This document shows positions 1 through 8,306 of a stretch of 64,000 nt of DNA, piece by piece; the stretch's first letter is position 1, and every line of letters starts with the position of its first letter. The stretch comes from Sulfurimonas sp. UBA2011 (GTDB lineage: Bacteria; Campylobacterota; Campylobacteria; Campylobacterales; Sulfurimonadaceae). The stretch lies in contig DDCH01000004.1 in the NCBI GenBank assembly GCA_002335055.1, positions 91,897-155,896 of the forward strand, given 5' to 3'. The translations under genes were made by a program, and so were the position numbers. The notes beneath the pieces were generated by a model that did no database searches, was not told the origin of the DNA, and was given only the letters and a program-made list of their open reading frames with translations.

Positions 1-2
1 TT

Positions 3-2066
3 ACACTTCTAAAGATGATGGATAAAAGTGCGACGGCAATTGGTCGTCGTTTACTAAAAGAGAGACTACTCAATCCTATAATGGAAAAAAATGAGCTAGA
101 ACGTCGATATAATCTTATAGAGAGAGTAAGTTCTCATGTACGCTACTTAGATGAGATGATGCGCGGTGTGTATGACTTAGAGAGGCTTTCTCGTCGTTTA
201 AATCTTGGACGACTGCATCCGTTTGAGATGAACCATGTGTATGATTCTATGCTTTCTGTAAAAGAGTTGATGTTATATGTCAAAAAACATAAGATTCAAA
301 AGACTCCTTTTCATGAGAGTGAAGTAGAAGAGTTTCTTCGTGACATTAACAAAAGTATAGACCTCGATGTCTCTCGCCGTTTTACAAATAACACTGTAGA
401 TGAGAACTTCTTGATGAATGGTGTTGATGAGACTATAGATACACTTGTAAAAGAAAACTCTGTGATGCTCATAGCCTTTGAAGACATTATGAAAAAGATA
501 GAGATTATCCTTGAGTCAGTAAATGCAGGCAGTGCTTCTCGTCATGTATCTTTAGGTCTACTAGAAAAAGAGGGTTATTATATATCTCTTTCAAAAAATA
601 GATTTTCTCTTATAGAGAGTGTCTTTAAATCAGATGAAGAGTTCTCTACTTATAATGTAAAAAAACTTACACATTCTGTCAAAATCACCTCTACTTTTAC
701 AGATGATTTATCAGATAGAATCATGAAAAACCGTCGTAAAATAGTAACTCTTGTAAAAGAAAAATATATACAACTCCAAGGCTTATATGAGAGAAGATAC
801 TCTCTTCTTTTTGACCGTGTTATAGCCTATGTATCTGACCTTGATGTTGGAGTGAGCTCTTCAAAAGTAGCACAAACTTATAAACACTCTCGTCCTATGA
901 TAGTTGAGCCAAAGGGTGATGAGAATTTTATGCAGATAATGCAACTTCGTCATCCTCTTATAGAAACACAAGAGCGCGGTGGTATATATATACCAAATGA
1001 CATAGTCATGGGAAATCGTGAGTATATGGATTTACCACACCCGGAGACTGTAATGCTAGAAGTGGGTGTTCATGATGGGCATGATATCAACGGTGTACTT
1101 CTGTATGGTATCAACTCCAGTGGAAAGTCATCACTGATGAAAAGTATAGGTCTTGCTACCCTTATGGCTCAGTCTGGATTTTTTGTATCTGCGGCTGTTA
1201 TGAAGTTTAGTATTTTTGACTCACTATTTACTCGAATAGTCTCTAAGGACAATCTTGCAAAAGGACTCTCTACATTTGCAGTAGAGATGTTAGAACTCAA
1301 AAACATCTTTAACCGTGCGACTGTTCGTTCTTTAGTTTTAGGTGATGAGATAAGTCATGGAACTGAAACACTCTCAGGAGTTGCTATCGTTGCTTCTGCT
1401 ATCAAAAAACTTGCAAAGACTAGATGTTTATTCCTTTTTGCAACACACTTACACCAGCTCTCAACTATGAAAGAGATTACAAGTCTTAACAATGTCGTAG
1501 ACTTGCATCTAAGTGTTGAGTATGATGAAGAGAGTGATAAGTTACTTTTTAACCGTATTTTACAAGCTGGAAGTGGAAGTAGTATTTATGGTTTAGAGTT
1601 TGCAAAGTCTCTTCATATGGATAGTGAGTTTTTAGAAGAAGCAAACAAAATTCGTAAGCGTCTCTCAAATGACTTTGATGAGTTAGAACTACTTGTAAAG
1701 AAGAAAAAGTCTAAGTACAACAAAGAGCTGTATGTGACTAAGTGTGTTATCTGTGGAGCTATGGCTGAAGATGTACATCATATCTCTCAACGTAGTTTAG
1801 CTGATAGTGCAGGGTTTATCGGGCACTTTCATAAAAACAACAAACACAACCTTATACCTCTATGTAAAGAGCATCACAACCAAATCCATGAGGGAAAACT
1901 TCATGTCAATGGCTTTGTCATGACAAGTAAAGGTTTAGAGTTACAGTTTGAAGAACAGATGAGTAAACCTAAGGTAGAAAAAGTGCAAGAGCCTGAGATA
2001 AATGAGGCAGTAGAAGTAAATAAAATAAATGACGAACCTAAGGGTTTTGTTCTTGATGACTGGTAG
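3..2066 (+). CDS. MutS-family protein with C-terminal HNH nuclease (MutS7-like), 5' end outside window
   Basis: A DNA-binding ATPase of the MutS superfamily fused to a nuclease. The frame is open to the window edge and the first visible residues (TLLKMMDKSATAIGRRLL) already belong to the core domain. The mismatch-binding N-terminus therefore lies upstream, and the ATG at 15 is internal. The Walker A motif GINSSGKSS is near visible residue 365, followed by the MutS signature GLSTFAVEM, the Walker B region LVLGDEISHGTE and FATHLHQL. From about residue 575 there is an HNH/zinc module: CVIC, then a paired His (VHHIS), NLIPLC and HHNQIH. Known: MutS proteins with this HNH tail form the MutS7 clade, found in Campylobacterota, octocoral mitochondria and some giant viruses. 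Inferred: it acts as a self-contained mismatch or lesion nuclease without MutL. A small gene follows after 8 bases. Confidence 0.9.
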   Translation, partial: TLLKMMDKSATAIGRRLLKERLLNPIMEKNELERRYNLIERVSSHVRYLDEMMRGVYDLERLSRRLNLGRLHPFEMNHVYDSMLSVKELMLYVKKHKIQKTPFHESEVEEFLRDINKSIDLDVSRRFTNNTVDENFLMNGVDETIDTLVKENSVMLIAFEDIMKKIEIILESVNAGSASRHVSLGLLEKEGYYISLSKNRFSLIESVFKSDEEFSTYNVKKLTHSVKITSTFTDDLSDRIMKNRRKIVTLVKEKYIQLQGLYERRYSLLFDRVIAYVSDLDVGVSSSKVAQTYKHSRPMIVEPKGDENFMQIMQLRHPLIETQERGGIYIPNDIVMGNREYMDLPHPETVMLEVGVHDGHDINGVLLYGINSSGKSSLMKSIGLATLMAQSGFFVSAAVMKFSIFDSLFTRIVSKDNLAKGLSTFAVEMLELKNIFNRATVRSLVLGDEISHGTETLSGVAIVASAIKKLAKTRCLFLFATHLHQLSTMKEITSLNNVVDLHLSVEYDEESDKLLFNRILQAGSGSSIYGLEFAKSLHMDSEFLEEANKIRKRLSNDFDELELLVKKKKSKYNKELYVTKCVICGAMAEDVHHISQRSLADSAGFIGHFHKNNKHNLIPLCKEHHNQIHEGKLHVNGFVMTSKGLELQFEEQMSKPKVEKVQEPEINEAVEVNKINDEPKGFVLDDW

Positions 2067-2074
2067 GAGTTACA

Positions 2075-2311
2075 ATGGATAGTGTTTTTGAGATGATTAA
2101 ACTTATTACATTTATGATGTTTATATCTTCGGTAGGTGGGCAAGCTTGGATTGCAGTTTTAGATGTAGTAGGGCACTTTTCACAAGCACTTGAGAAGTTC
2201 CGTCCAGCACCAGTACAAGATAAGTACTCTCGTATAGTAGTGGTTATTGGACTTATGATTTGGTACTTAAATACAAATGAAGTATCATTTGTATTTGGGG
2301 ATTGGGAGTAA
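2075..2311 (+). CDS. Small hypothetical membrane protein (78 aa)
   Basis: I do not recognise a family. The ATG is preceded by a good ribosome site (TAGGAG at about -10) and starts 8 bases after the MutS7-like gene, so the two are probably co-transcribed. The protein has a hydrophobic N-terminal stretch (about residues 8-30) and a second one (about residues 54-65, IVVVIGLMIWYL). This suggests a small inner-membrane protein with two segments joined by a short polar linker. It ends one base before the convergent yqeY stop codon. A reading frame on the opposite strand overlaps it but has no visible ribosome site. Confidence 0.6.
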   Translation: MDSVFEMIKLITFMMFISSVGGQAWIAVLDVVGHFSQALEKFRPAPVQDKYSRIVVVIGLMIWYLNTNEVSFVFGDWE

Positions 2312-2312
2312 C

Positions 2313-2756
2313 TTAGGCTAAAAGTGTTTTAACACACTCGTTGATGCGTTTTCCATCAGCTTTTCCAGCTAAGTCTTTACTTGCCATTCCCATAACTTTT
2401 CCCATATCTTTCATAGAAGATGCACCAACTTTTTCTATGATACTTTTAAGTGTAGCACTTAGCTCATCATCTGTCATTTGTGCTGGAAGATATATTTCAT
2501 AATATGCTATTTCTCCGAGTTCTATTGCTAGTAAATCATCACGTCCGGCATCTCTATATGCAGTTGCAGCATCATTTCTGCGTTTTACTTGTTGCTGAAT
2601 AATCTTTATAACATCATCATCGCTAAGCTCTTTTCTCTCATCTACTTCTATCTGTTTAAACGCAGACATAAGTAAACGCAGGGCATCACGTTTTTTGGTA
2701 TCTTTTGCTTTCATCGCATTTTTTACTTCTGTATTGATTATTTCTCTAAGTAACAT
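2313..2756 (-). CDS. yqeY: GatB/YqeY domain protein
   Basis: A 147-residue stand-alone YqeY protein of normal family length. It is all-helical and resembles the tRNA-binding tail domain of GatB, the amidotransferase subunit that makes Gln-tRNA or Asn-tRNA. Diagnostic parts are the start LLREIINTEVKNAMKAKD, the stretch LRLLMSAFKQIEVDERKEL, the segment LPAQMTDDEL, and the glycine-rich end GKVMGMASKDLAGKADG, where the core family pattern is well kept. Known: free YqeY proteins are thought to bind tRNA, but the role is not firmly established. It is convergent with the small gene upstream of it and divergent from flgH, with about 70 bases between the two starts. Confidence 0.88.
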   Translation of the reverse strand: MLLREIINTEVKNAMKAKDTKKRDALRLLMSAFKQIEVDERKELSDDDVIKIIQQQVKRRNDAATAYRDAGRDDLLAIELGEIAYYEIYLPAQMTDDELSATLKSIIEKVGASSMKDMGKVMGMASKDLAGKADGKRINECVKTLLA

Positions 2757-2829
2757 ACTGGAAATCCTTTTTTAGAACTAAAATTGCTAGAATTATAACA
2801 GAAATACTATATACTCTGGAATATAATTA

Positions 2830-3568
2830 ATGAAAAAAACATTACTAACTGCTTTTATATTGTTTTTTGCTATACTATCTTTAAGTGGATGTACAGCTGG
2901 ACTTACTGAACCTGAACTAGACTTTGAACCACCAAAATATGTAGAAGAAATGCCTGCTCGTGAAGATAAAAAAGATTTTACTTCTACAGGTAGTATCTTT
3001 GGGCAAGGGGATAACCCTCTGTTCTCAGATCATAAAGCAATGAACTTAAACGATATAGTCACTGTTGTTATTTCAGAAACTGCACAAAGTTCAAATACAG
3101 GTGCCAAACAACTGAGTGAAATAGATACATCAACACTTGGTGGTGGAGTTTTCACAACTGGGGGCGCAACAACTGGTACAGGGGCAAATGGCACATTAAG
3201 TAATGCCATAGGCTCTCTAAATGGTTATACAAATGCTGGGTTTAATACAAACTCAGTACTTAGTTAAAGGGCAGGGTTCAGCAACAAAAGATGCAAGTTT
3301 TACGACAACAGTATCTGCTAGAGTAGTGAAAATACTACAAAATGGAAACTATTTTATCTCTGGTAGACGTGAGATACTTATAGACCATCAAAAACAAATA
3401 ATTCAGATAAGTGGTGTAATTCGCCCTTATGATATAGACCAAAATAATAATATTAACTCTTCACAAATCAGTGAAGCAAAGATTCTTTATAAGACTGAAG
3501 GGGATGTGGAACGTGCAACAAAACAAGGTTGGGGAACTAAAGCAATTCAGGCTATTTGGCCTTTCTAG
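2830..3568 (+). pseudogene. flgH: Flagellar L-ring protein FlgH, frameshifted
   Basis: FlgH is the lipoprotein that forms the outer-membrane L-ring of the flagellar basal body. The first frame (2830-3267) has a lipoprotein signal with lipobox LSGC (Cys21), the FlgH landmark GSIFGQGDNPLFSDHKA and a Gly/Thr-rich linker, then meets a TAA at 3265-3267. The rest lies in the next frame from about 3269: KGQGSATKDASFTTTVSARV, NGNYFISGRREI, ISGVIRPYDID and the family terminus GWGTKAIQAIWPF. Joined, they make a normal-length FlgH of about 245 residues. Related FlgH proteins usually have Ser-Phe-Lys-Gly at the junction. Loss of two T's from AGT TTT AAA would give the AGT TAA seen here. The lesion is either real, with loss of the L-ring, or a sequencing error. 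Confidence 0.85.
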
Positions 3569-4973
3569 TTTAGTATATTTTTTTTTAGCAAGTCCACTAC
3601 TTGCCGGAAGCTTTGAGGACTTTAAAAATACAGAAAATGCTACTTATGAGAAGTACCGTGATAAAAATGACATCGCATTCACTTCTTATTTAAAAGAGGA
3701 ATGGGAAGAGTACACAGCAAAAGAATCTCCTGCTTTATATGAGAAACAAAAACCAAAAAGTATAAGACCTACGAGAGAAAGACAAATAAAAAATATTGGC
3801 CCTAAGGTTAATATCAAAATCCCAACAATCAAAAAACAGACCAAAATACTTGATAGACCTAAACTAGTCGAGAAAAAGAATAAAGATATTTATATAAACT
3901 ATTTTGGACAAGATTTAGGTTTTAATATCGATGATACAATTCGTGATACACAGTATTATCCTCAAAACCAATCTGGTATAGCAAACTTTTTTGACCGTAT
4001 GGCTTCAAGTGATTATGAAGGAACTCTTTATGAGATAGAAGAAGTTCGTCACAGCTTAAATTTAAATGATTGGGGAGTATATCAACTCATAAATCAACTT
4101 TCAAATGCTATTTACGACTCTCCTGATAGTAGAAAACTATATGCATGGTTTCTTTTTAATAAACTTGGGTATGAAGTGAAAATTGGGCTAGAGGATAACC
4201 ATATTGTCCTTATGCACTACAGTAAAAAAATTATCTACTCTACTCCAAGTTATAGTTTTGGAGATAAAAAGTTTTATGTCATAAGTTCTTATGCAAAATC
4301 TCCTCTTGGCAGTATTTATACATATAAAAAAAATTATCCTAATGCAAACAAAGCTTTTGATTTAGAGTTAAAAGAACTTCCAAATTTTACAAAAAACCTC
4401 AAGACAAAAACAGTCTCATTTAAACAATTTGGTAAGCTTTACAGTTCGACATTTTCTTATGACATAAACCTTATTGATTTTATGGTAACATATCCTCAAG
4501 CAGACTATGAGACTTATTTTAATGCACCAATGAGTTCTATAGCCTATGAGCAAATAGCATCGGATATGAAAAAGTACCTCAATACAAAGCACTCAAGCCA
4601 TGCAATAAACTTTGTTTTAAACTTTGTACAAAAAGCATTTGAGTATGAAAGAGATCAGCAACAGTTCTCCAGAGAAAAAGTTATGTTTCCTGATGAAACA
4701 CTCTATTATGATAAGTCAGACTGCGAAGACAGAGCTATTTTATTTGCCTACCTTGTACGAAAACTTTTTAAAATAAATGTAATTGGTGTGAAGTATAAAG
4801 ACCATATGGCAACGGCACTCTATATACCGATGAAAGGGGATAGTGTTAAGGCTGAGGGGCGAAAATTTATTATTGCTGATCCTACATATGTAAATGCAAA
4901 TATTGGGCAAAGCATGCCAAAATATAAGTCAGTGATTCCACAGAATTTTATTATGTTACATAAGGGGAAGTAG
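3513..4973 (+). CDS. Transglutaminase-like cysteine protease/acyltransferase, exported
   Basis: A secreted protein of about 486 residues with a C-terminal transglutaminase-like fold. The catalytic triad is visible: Cys in KSDCEDRA, His in KDHMATAL and Asp in IADPTY, near the C-terminus. The middle region is unrecognised and has few motifs. The N-terminus reads as a signal peptide ending near SPLLAGS. The frame overlaps the end of flgH. I chose GTG at 3513 because GGGGA lies about 10 bases upstream and because it gives a compact signal peptide. ATG at 3504 and GTG at 3471 are alternatives. Known: bacterial members of this superfamily act as periplasmic peptidases or cross-linkers. The substrate here cannot be told. 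Overlap with flgH suggests transcriptional coupling. Confidence 0.75.
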   Translation: MQQNKVGELKQFRLFGLSSLVYFFLASPLLAGSFEDFKNTENATYEKYRDKNDIAFTSYLKEEWEEYTAKESPALYEKQKPKSIRPTRERQIKNIGPKVNIKIPTIKKQTKILDRPKLVEKKNKDIYINYFGQDLGFNIDDTIRDTQYYPQNQSGIANFFDRMASSDYEGTLYEIEEVRHSLNLNDWGVYQLINQLSNAIYDSPDSRKLYAWFLFNKLGYEVKIGLEDNHIVLMHYSKKIIYSTPSYSFGDKKFYVISSYAKSPLGSIYTYKKNYPNANKAFDLELKELPNFTKNLKTKTVSFKQFGKLYSSTFSYDINLIDFMVTYPQADYETYFNAPMSSIAYEQIASDMKKYLNTKHSSHAINFVLNFVQKAFEYERDQQQFSREKVMFPDETLYYDKSDCEDRAILFAYLVRKLFKINVIGVKYKDHMATALYIPMKGDSVKAEGRKFIIADPTYVNANIGQSMPKYKSVIPQNFIMLHKGK

Positions 4974-5082
4974 TCATGGGTTTAGATTTTGAGAACACAA
5001 ACATGATTCTTTAAAAATAGATGCTACTTTTATTTTGCTAAACCTAAATCTGAATTAACCACACTGCAAAAGGAGAGTTAAG

Positions 5083-5697
5083 ATGAGTAATGAAATTAAA
5101 GAAGTTGAAAATGGTCCATTGATTTTAGAGATGGATAAGCCACTTTTAGTTAAAGATGGAGAGCTTATGCTCAGTAAGTCTACTGTATATCTTTGTAGAT
5201 GTGGGCAATCTTCTAAAAAGCCTTTTTGTGACGGAAGCCACCAAAAAAGTGGTTTTACTAGTAAGAGAGACATCAGTAAAGAGCTTTTAGAAGATTACGA
5301 GGGTAAAGATATCACTATACACTTTAATCGTTCTATATGTGCTGGTACTGGCACTTGTGTAGAGAGTTTACCTTCAGTTTTTTTAGCAGGTGAGAGAAAA
5401 GATTGGATTCAACCTAATGAGAATAGTGTTGAAAGTATTATAAAGACTATTAATACTTGTCCATCAGGAGCTTTATCGTATAGTATTAATGATTCAGTTT
5501 ATATTGACAATAGAGAGTTCCCTAAGGTCACTGTACTAAAAAATGGTCCATATAGTGTTGAGGGTGTTGTTTACAAGCATAAAGATACTCCAACTAATTT
5601 TTGTGAGAGTAAATATACTTTATGTCGTTGTGGTATGTCTAAAAATAAACCCTATTGTGATTACTCACATGCCATTAACAAATGGAGTGATGAGTAA
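5083..5697 (+). CDS. CDGSH iron-sulfur protein with central ferredoxin-like domain
   Basis: A 204-residue soluble iron-sulfur protein built from three cluster-binding modules. The first CDGSH-type site is C38-x-C40...C49-D-G-S-H53 (LCRCGQSSKKPFCDGSH), a normal 3Cys-1His [2Fe-2S] ligand set. The middle is a Fer4_19/DUF1271-like domain with C86, C92 and C126-P (CAGTGTC and CPSGAL). A second CDGSH-like site sits at the C-terminus, C181-x-C183...C192-D-Y-S-H196, where the usual Gly is Tyr but all four ligands remain. The ribosome site AGGAGAG lies about 8 bases before the ATG. Known: such proteins hold redox-active or transferable clusters. The partner is unknown. The gene stands alone, convergent with the SulP gene. 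Confidence 0.85.
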   Translation: MSNEIKEVENGPLILEMDKPLLVKDGELMLSKSTVYLCRCGQSSKKPFCDGSHQKSGFTSKRDISKELLEDYEGKDITIHFNRSICAGTGTCVESLPSVFLAGERKDWIQPNENSVESIIKTINTCPSGALSYSINDSVYIDNREFPKVTVLKNGPYSVEGVVYKHKDTPTNFCESKYTLCRCGMSKNKPYCDYSHAINKWSDE

Positions 5698-5722
5698 GTC
5701 CCATTTGTTAAAAAAAAGTGGC

Positions 5723-7264
5723 TTATAAGTTAATAGCAACTTTATAAGTAGGATCATCTTCTTCATAAGAACAGTGTGGACCAGCCTTTTTAAGGATGGC
5801 TTTACAGTCCGCTGAGAGGTGACGAAGGAGAAGGTTTTTCCCTGTATCTTCGTACTTCTTGATAATAGCATCAACAGCTTCAACTCCACTCGCATCCATA
5901 ACTCTTGCATTTTTAAAGTCTATTACAACTTTTGGTGGGTCTAGGTCTATGTCAAAGTTATCACTAAAAGTAGTTGTACTACCAAAAAAGAGTGGACCTT
6001 CAAGCTCGTAAACTTTAGTTCCATCATCTTCTGTATGTGTTTGTGACCAGATACGAGCATGTTTCCATGCAAATGCAAGTGCAGATATGATAACACCCGC
6101 GATAACTGCAATAGCTAAGTCTTCAAAAATAGTAATGATAGTAACAGTAACCATTACAAAAGCATCAGTACGAGGCATATGTTTCATATGAGAGAAACTT
6201 GACCACTCAAATGTTCCAATAGCTACCATAAACATGATTCCAACGAGAACAGCTACGGGGATAGTGTTTAAAACATCAGTCATTGATACTACTAAGATAA
6301 GTAGTCCAACTGCTGCTGTAAATGATGATAAGCGACCAAGTCCACCTGAAGTGAAGTTAATGATACTCTGACCAATCATAGCACAACCAGCCATACCACC
6401 AAAGAAACCACAAGCTACATTACCTGTACCCAAGGCAATACACTCTTTATTAGCATTTCCTCGTGTTCCACCACTCATCTCATCTAAAACAGAGAGAGTA
6501 AGAAGAGACTCTATAAGACCAACAAGTGCCATAATAACAGCATAAGGAAGAACTAAAATAAGTGCATCAAGACTAAAAAGTGTCTCTGGAATAATAAGAT
6601 GTGGCAGTTGTCCTGAAAACTGTGTTAAGTCTGCAAGGTCACCTACTAAAATTGTATCAAGTTTAAAAAAGTAGACAGCAAGTGTGAGTCCAACGATTGC
6701 AATTAGTCCAGAAGGAATAGCTTTTGTTACTTTTGGAAGAGCATACATAATAAGCATTGTGATAACAACAAGAATGTACATCATGTTACCTTGGCCTTCA
6801 AAGAATTTAAACTGTGCCATTGCGATAACGATAGCAAGGCCATTTACGAAACCATATAATGCAGGTTGCGGAACTAAACGGATAAATTTACCTAGTTTAA
6901 ATAGACCAAATGCGACTTGGATAAGACCTGTCACAATAGTTGCAAGTAGGACATAGTTAAGGAGGTGCATATATAAATCTTCACCAACTAAACCACTAAG
7001 CTTTAACATACCGTTGACTTCTAGTGTAAGTCCGATAAGTACAACAGCAACACTTCCTGTTGCTCCGGAAATCATACCTGGTTTACCACCGATAATAGCC
7101 GTGATAAATCCGAGGATAAACGCAGTGTAAAGCCCAACAATAGGACTAACTTCAGCGATAAAACTAAATGCGATAGCTTCAGGAACGAGTGCCACTGCAA
7201 CAACTAAACCCGATAAAATATCGTTTTTAATATTTGCTGCTGTATATTTTTTTAAATCAAACAA
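5723..7264 (-). CDS. SulP family anion transporter with STAS domain
   Basis: A 513-residue inner-membrane anion carrier of the SulP/SLC26 family, which moves sulfate, bicarbonate or related anions. The SulP start is visible: the frame opens with a short cytoplasmic segment, then GLVVAVALVPEAIAFSFIA and GLYTAFILGFITAIIGGKPG, with GATGSVAVV soon after. About 12 membrane spans follow, including the conserved GLIESLLTL and the CGFFGGMAG segment. The last 90 residues form a STAS domain (KVVIDFKNARVMDASGVEA). The membrane part is family-normal. Substrate cannot be read from sequence, though in an autotrophic relative bicarbonate or sulfate are both plausible. It is transcribed alone from a likely promoter at 7298-7303, with ribosome site AAGGG upstream of the ATG. 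Confidence 0.88.
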   Translation of the reverse strand: MFDLKKYTAANIKNDILSGLVVAVALVPEAIAFSFIAEVSPIVGLYTAFILGFITAIIGGKPGMISGATGSVAVVLIGLTLEVNGMLKLSGLVGEDLYMHLLNYVLLATIVTGLIQVAFGLFKLGKFIRLVPQPALYGFVNGLAIVIAMAQFKFFEGQGNMMYILVVITMLIMYALPKVTKAIPSGLIAIVGLTLAVYFFKLDTILVGDLADLTQFSGQLPHLIIPETLFSLDALILVLPYAVIMALVGLIESLLTLSVLDEMSGGTRGNANKECIALGTGNVACGFFGGMAGCAMIGQSIINFTSGGLGRLSSFTAAVGLLILVVSMTDVLNTIPVAVLVGIMFMVAIGTFEWSSFSHMKHMPRTDAFVMVTVTIITIFEDLAIAVIAGVIISALAFAWKHARIWSQTHTEDDGTKVYELEGPLFFGSTTTFSDNFDIDLDPPKVVIDFKNARVMDASGVEAVDAIIKKYEDTGKNLLLRHLSADCKAILKKAGPHCSYEEDDPTYKVAINL

Positions 7265-7297
7265 TGCTATATACCCTTAGGAGAAAATAATTTCGAA

Positions 7298-7303
7298 ATT
7301 ATA
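7298..7303 (-). promoter_or_regulatory. -10 element for the SulP gene
   Basis: On the minus strand the sequence reads TTGCTATAATTTC, a TATAAT hexamer with a TG-like extension, 34 bases before the SulP start. Campylobacterota sigma70 promoters rely on this kind of -10 box and lack a strict -35. The identical context GCTATAATTTCG precedes the TlpA-like gene at 31666-31671. Confidence 0.5.
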
Positions 7304-7432
7304 GCAAGTTTTTGAATAAAATAAAGGAAGAGAATTATACTAGTATAGTAGTATAGGAGTAAGTAATGCTTTGAGGTTAAAATTTAGTTTTCACTGTTAC
7401 AATACTTTATAACAAAATTAGAAGGATCTATT

Positions 7433-7810
7433 ATGATGCAAAAAGTTTTTTTAGGTATTCAAGTTGTTGCGGGTTTAATGTTAGTCGTTTTTGGATTAAA
7501 CAAGTTTTTAGACTTTATCCCAATGGCTACTCCTGCTCCTGAGATGGGAACATATATGAGTGCTTTATTTGCTACTGGATTTATTTTTCCTCTGATCGCA
7601 GTGATAGAGATTGTGTCAGGTCTAGCTTTTATTAGCAATAAGTTTGCTTCTTTTATGGTTCTAATTATGGCACCTGTTATGGTAAATGCATTTTTAGCGC
7701 ATCTGTTTTTAGACCCTGCTGGAATCGCTGGAGCAGCGTTTATTAGTTTTGCACTCATTATCATTATGATTAGAAATAAAGATCGTTATAAAGAGATTTT
7801 TAAAGTATAA
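7433..7810 (+). CDS. DoxX-like small membrane protein
   Basis: A 125-residue protein with four hydrophobic segments (about residues 5-25, 45-65, 70-92 and 96-113), the layout of the DoxX family. The pattern GLMLVVFGLNKFLDF near the N-terminus and the following FIFPLIAVIEIVSGLAFI match the DoxX-like first and second helices. Some family members are quinone-linked subunits of oxidoreductases, others are of unknown role. Nothing here distinguishes them. The ribosome site GAAGGA lies about 8 bases before the start. ATG ATG gives two adjacent candidate starts. The gene is convergent with the thioredoxin gene, 4 bases apart. Confidence 0.65.
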   Translation: MMQKVFLGIQVVAGLMLVVFGLNKFLDFIPMATPAPEMGTYMSALFATGFIFPLIAVIEIVSGLAFISNKFASFMVLIMAPVMVNAFLAHLFLDPAGIAGAAFISFALIIIMIRNKDRYKEIFKV

Positions 7811-7814
7811 GTAT

Positions 7815-8249
7815 CTACACAAGCAGGCGGTCAGCCCACATAGTAAGTTCCACTAAAGAGAGTTGTCTACTAACACGGTCTACTTCTTTACCGCCTTTAA
7901 ACGCGATAATAGTTGGAAGCCCTGTTACACCATACTCTTTTGCTACAAGTTGGTACTTCTCTGCATTTACTTTAAGAAATCGCACCTTCATACCAAAACC
8001 AAGTGCTGCATCTTCATAGTCTTCATACATAGCCATACAAGGACCACAAGTAGTTGAGTAAAAGTCAACAAATACAGCTATATCGTTCTCTGTGATATGT
8101 TTCATACAAGCATCATCACTCACGTCTAATGTAAATGGATCACTTAAATCACCCTTACATTGTGAACACTCAACTATATGGCTCTCTACATCGATCTCAA
8201 CTGCGTTTACACTACTACATTCTGGACATACTACATTTTTTGTTCCCAT
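7815..8249 (-). CDS. Thioredoxin with N-terminal zinc ribbon (thioredoxin 2 type)
   Basis: A thiol-disulfide reductase of about 144 residues. A zinc-ribbon lies at the N-terminus (C8-x2-C11 and C28-x2-C31), followed by the thioredoxin fold with active site C68-G-P-C71, the cis-proline segment VTGLPTII and the C-terminal helix. The residue before the active-site Cys is Thr (STTCGPC) instead of the usual Trp, which may alter redox potential. I start at the ATG at 8249, because the zinc ribbon then begins at residue 8 as in thioredoxin 2. An in-frame ATG at 8303 would add 18 residues with no family match. The gene follows the YbjN-like gene directly and may share its transcript. Confidence 0.85.
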   Translation of the reverse strand: MGTKNVVCPECSSVNAVEIDVESHIVECSQCKGDLSDPFTLDVSDDACMKHITENDIAVFVDFYSTTCGPCMAMYEDYEDAALGFGMKVRFLKVNAEKYQLVAKEYGVTGLPTIIAFKGGKEVDRVSRQLSLVELTMWADRLLV

Positions 8250-8306
8250 TATTTCTAACCTTTTTGGTAAATATTTAGCGAAGTAACTATGTTTTTGTCT
8301 CATCTA

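Noticed and set aside
3255..3275. Programmed ribosomal frameshifting in flgH
   Set aside because: There is no slippery heptamer, and a forward slip would pair a Ser tRNA with GTT. A two-base deletion explains the data better.
7330..7370. Tandem TATAGTAGTATAG-like repeats before the DoxX gene as an operator
   Set aside because: The repeats are short, AT-rich and imperfect. They are more likely promoter-region composition than a defined binding site.
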